Assembly: GCA_036554605.1 (NCBI GenBank)
Contig: DATBMY010000429.1
Location: 1 to 34,137, forward strand
Direction: 5' to 3'
Source of the DNA: DATBMY01 sp036554605
GTDB taxonomy: Bacteria; Acidobacteriota; Blastocatellia; UBA7656
Length of the DNA stretch: 34,137 nt
A program made the translations under genes and the position numbers. The stretch's first letter is position 1. Every line of letters starts with the position of its first letter. The notes beneath the pieces are model-generated. The model ran no database searches and was not told the DNA's origin. It was given only the letters and a program-made list of their open reading frames with translations. This document shows positions 31,952-34,137 of this stretch, in pieces.

Positions 31952-32728
31952 TCAGAAGGCGTTTTCGAGGAGGCGTTGCAGGTTATCGCGGTAGCCGCGG
32001 CTCGAAGTCAGCTCCTTGCCGCTCGTCAGCACGATCACGTACTCGCCGTGGAAGAGCGGTTGTAGCTCCTTGATGCGCGTGACGTTTACAATCGCGGAGC
32101 GGTGGATGCGCAGGAAAAGCTTCGGGTCGAGGCAGCTTTCGAGCTTGCTCATCGTCCCCTGCACGAGGTGCGATTCTTTGCCGCTATGCAACCGGACGTA
32201 ATTATCGGCCGCCTCGATCCAGTCGATCTCTTCGACCCCCAGGAAGAATATGCGCCCGCCCGCCTTGATGACTACGCGCTCAAGGTACGGGTCGGGCTTT
32301 CGCGCGCGGCGGGCCTCTTCTATTACCGAAAGGAGCCGCTCGTTAAGCTCTTTAACATTCGCGCGACTGACCTGCGCTTTGGCGCGGCCGAGCGTCTTCT
32401 GAAAGCGATCGCTGTTGAACGGCTTGAGGATGTAATCGAGCGCGTGCAGCTCGAACGCCTTGAGCGCGAACTCGTCAAAGGCCGTGACGAAAACGACGGT
32501 AGGCATGCGCTCGACTCCCACCTCTTCGACCACGCCGAAGCCGTCGAGCTCGGGCATTTGCAGATCGAGAAATACCAGATCGATCGCGCGCCGCCGTATG
32601 AGCGAGACCGCTTCGCGGCCGCTCGTGCATTCGGCGATAACCTCAAGCTCCGGGTCCAGCTCCAGCTCGCGGCGGATGCCTTTGCGGGCTATCGGCTCGT
32701 CGTCAACGATGAGGACGCGAATCTTCAT
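31952..32728 (-). CDS. LytTR-family response regulator
   Basis: 258 residues. A receiver domain (1-120) has the acidic pocket DDE at 9-11 and phosphoacceptor D55 (LVFLDLQMPELDG). Switch Thr (FVTAF) and Lys (DYILKPF) are intact. The C-terminal LytTR DNA-binding domain (about 147-255) contains the segments ERVVIKAGGRIFFL, IDWIEAADNYVRLH, LFLRIHRSAIVNVTRI and TSSRGYRDNLQRLL. LytTR domains bind DNA by beta strands at direct repeats. The gene starts 26 bp inside the histidine kinase gene, so the pair is translationally coupled. Confidence 0.96.
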   Translation of the reverse strand: MKIRVLIVDDEPIARKGIRRELELDPELEVIAECTSGREAVSLIRRRAIDLVFLDLQMPELDGFGVVEEVGVERMPTVVFVTAFDEFALKAFELHALDYILKPFNSDRFQKTLGRAKAQVSRANVKELNERLLSVIEEARRARKPDPYLERVVIKAGGRIFFLGVEEIDWIEAADNYVRLHSGKESHLVQGTMSKLESCLDPKLFLRIHRSAIVNVTRIKELQPLFHGEYVIVLTSGKELTSSRGYRDNLQRLLENAF

Positions 32729-33911
32729 CTTCTTTCAGGTCTTCCGCCGCGGCGGGCGCGTCGGTGTGAAAAGGTATGGTGATGTCGACGAGCAGGCCGC
32801 CCCCGGCGAGGTTGCGCATTTCGAAGCGATGGTCCGCGCCGTACAGGTGCGCGAGCCGCGCTCGCGTGTTGGCGATGCCGACGCCGCCGTTGCCGGTCTT
32901 CTCTTCCTCGCTGTGCAAGCCTCCGCCGTTGTCGCGCACTTCGAGCCGCAGAGAACCGTTGAGCCGCTCGGCGCGAATCCCTATCACCCCCGCTCGCGAG
33001 CGCGGCGCGACGCCGTGGCGTATGGCGTTTTCCACTATCGGCTGCAAGATCAGGTCGGGCACGCGGGCGTCGAGCGCGCCCGGGTCTATCTCCATCTCGA
33101 CCGTCAGCCGGTCTTGAAAGCGCGTCCGCTCTATCTCAAGGTAGCCTTCGATGAATTCGATCTCCTGCCTGAGCGGAACTTCGTGCGCCTTCGAGCGGTC
33201 GAGCGTGGCGCGCAGCAAATCGCTCAGGCGCACGAGCATGTTCCTGGCCGCCTTCGTGTCCTCGTCTATCAGGATGGAGACCGTGTTCAAGGTGTTAAAG
33301 AGGAAGTGCGGTTGCAGCTGTTTGCGTAAGGCGTCGAGCCGCGCCTGCGCGAGCTGCGATTCGAGCTGCGCTGCCCTAAGCTCGCGCTCGCGGTACTTGC
33401 GGTAATAACCGAGCGCGTAGCTTATGCCCGCGACCGAGATATAGATCAGTATCCCTGAGTGAATCTCGCTGATTATGATACGGTTGAAAGCCGCGACGGG
33501 CGAGGCCGCCGACGGGTCGTTCCAGAGCAGCAGCTTTCTGAGCAGGACGTAAACGGTGGTCGCGAAAACGGAAGAAGCGACCGCCGCCAGCGAATGAATC
33601 AACAGCGGGCGCACCCAGTCGTCGCGCTTGAACGGAAATCGCCGCGCGAGGTACAGCATCGCCGGCGTGAGCGCGGCCCACGAATAACCGCAAGGCATCC
33701 AGATCCAGAGGGCATCGGCCCAGCTCGCTTGCCTGCCCCAATAGACCTGGGTCATATAGGACTGGCTGGCGAAGAATAATCCGAAGAGCGTCCAGCCGGC
33801 GACGATAATAATCGCCTTGATTCGAGTCTCTTTCTTGCCCCTCAGTTTTATCATAACGAAGCCGGCTGGACTCTGCTCGCAGAGATCGCCCCTAAGATTG
33901 ATCCCTTTCAT
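32703..33911 (-). CDS. LytS-type sensor histidine kinase
   Basis: 402 residues. Four predicted transmembrane helices (AIIIVAGWTLFGLFFAS, MPCGYSWAALTPAMLYLA, LIHSLAAVASSVFATTVYVLL and SGILIYISVAGISYALGYY) are followed by a coiled stretch, then the His_kinase domain LQPHFLFNTLNT (phospho-acceptor H202). The HATPase domain has LQPIVENAIRHG (N box), DNGGG and GGVGIANTR. It is the LytS/YehU-like class with little extracytoplasmic sequence, suggesting an intramembrane signal. The start at 33911 has a purine-rich AAAGAGG directly upstream at poor spacing; ATG 33854 is the alternative, with no ribosome-binding site. The partner response regulator overlaps the 3' end. Confidence 0.94.
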   Translation of the reverse strand: MKGINLRGDLCEQSPAGFVMIKLRGKKETRIKAIIIVAGWTLFGLFFASQSYMTQVYWGRQASWADALWIWMPCGYSWAALTPAMLYLARRFPFKRDDWVRPLLIHSLAAVASSVFATTVYVLLRKLLLWNDPSAASPVAAFNRIIISEIHSGILIYISVAGISYALGYYRKYRERELRAAQLESQLAQARLDALRKQLQPHFLFNTLNTVSILIDEDTKAARNMLVRLSDLLRATLDRSKAHEVPLRQEIEFIEGYLEIERTRFQDRLTVEMEIDPGALDARVPDLILQPIVENAIRHGVAPRSRAGVIGIRAERLNGSLRLEVRDNGGGLHSEEEKTGNGGVGIANTRARLAHLYGADHRFEMRNLAGGGLLVDITIPFHTDAPAAAEDLKEDEDSRPHR

Positions 33912-33968
33912 CCTCTTTCGTCAAGATGGCTATACACGCCCGATATTCATCGGGTACTGACTTTGTTA

Positions 33969-34137
33969 TCACTTGCCAGCGGGGACGATGCGTTTTAATT
34001 CTTCGGTCCAGTTGAGCACTACATTCATCTGCGTGGGCAGCGTGCCCTGCTCGTTTCTTACCATCAGGAAGCGCTCTTTGTCCGGCGCGACGTCGTAGCT
34101 TGTCAGATAGCGGCCCTCGAAAAGCACGCGCGGTGGC
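33969..34137 (-). CDS. C-terminal fragment of a Ser/Thr kinase-TolB propeller-type protein (partial)
   Basis: The last 55 residues of a gene that continues beyond the right edge. They read PPRVLFEGRYLTSYDVAPDK, then a beta strand ERFLMVRNEQG and the ending MNVVLNWTEELKRIVPAGK. The ending NVVLNWxEELKRxVPxGK is typical of acidobacterial propeller proteins, usually fused to an N-terminal Pkn-type kinase or a winged helix. Which fusion applies cannot be told from this end. The stop lies 58 bp before the histidine kinase start. Confidence 0.7.
   Translation of the reverse strand, partial: PPRVLFEGRYLTSYDVAPDKERFLMVRNEQGTLPTQMNVVLNWTEELKRIVPAGK

Overview
The window reads as a GC-rich bacterial chromosome segment, most probably from Acidobacteriota (Blastocatellia-like). 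The main evidence is a combination typical of that phylum. It includes a winged-helix/TolB-propeller membrane regulator, a VWFA-related secreted protein, the C-terminal tail of a kinase-propeller protein at the right edge, and many one-component regulators. This assignment is an inference; there is no rRNA or tRNA here to confirm it. Most genes lie on the minus strand. The plus-strand exceptions are the propeller regulator (10551), a small hypothetical (14215), def (23072) and a beta-helix protein (28558). I see no phage, insertion sequence, transposase, CRISPR array or RNA gene.

Region 1 (1-14.1 kb) is a signalling island after ttcA. Reading along the minus strand it holds a small Cys-rich protein, a winged-helix/alpha-beta-hydrolase/cyclase-homology fusion, and a 2022-residue regulator. 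That regulator joins a kinase-like domain, an NTPase, a long helical-repeat region, two GAF domains, a sigma-54 AAA+ domain and a Fis helix-turn-helix. A STAS protein and an ECF sigma factor follow. Between the giant regulator and the STAS gene there is a strong sigma-54 promoter match, with three evenly spaced CACGA-N4-TCGTG-type sites upstream of it. This suggests a cascade: the giant enhancer-binding protein drives a sigma-54 promoter, which expresses an ECF sigma factor. The kinase-like domain has lost its catalytic Asp, and the cyclase-like domain has lost both metal-binding Asp residues. Both therefore look like sensory pseudo-enzymes. A divergent membrane winged-helix/propeller regulator has CTGAT repeats at 10-bp spacing in front of it. 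A secreted VWFA protein follows.

Region 2 (14.2-28.3 kb) is mostly housekeeping and membrane functions. It holds a DUF3810 membrane metallopeptidase-like protein, an orphan repeat protein with a near-consensus sigma-70 promoter, and a yacG / TlpA-like thioredoxin / pyk run. Next come a TIGR02588 plus DUF2391 (TIGR02587) membrane pair, a GerMN lipoprotein-like protein, an SDR oxidoreductase and a Sir2 deacylase. Peptide deformylase, YwbE, a secreted hydrolase, a DDAH-like enzyme, an AI-2E-family exporter and a cardiolipin-synthase-like enzyme complete the region.

Region 3 (28.5-34.1 kb) holds a secreted beta-helix protein with two Ig-like domains, a secreted intradiol dioxygenase-like protein and an NTF2-like secreted protein. 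A LytS/LytTR two-component pair with overlapping genes follows, then the end of a kinase/propeller protein.

Three intergenic loci carry 7-bp tandem repeats: TTTTTAC at the left edge, and GGGGTCA-type arms in two inverted copies near 19.9 and 26.7 kb. Each sits exactly on the stop codon of a neighbouring gene.
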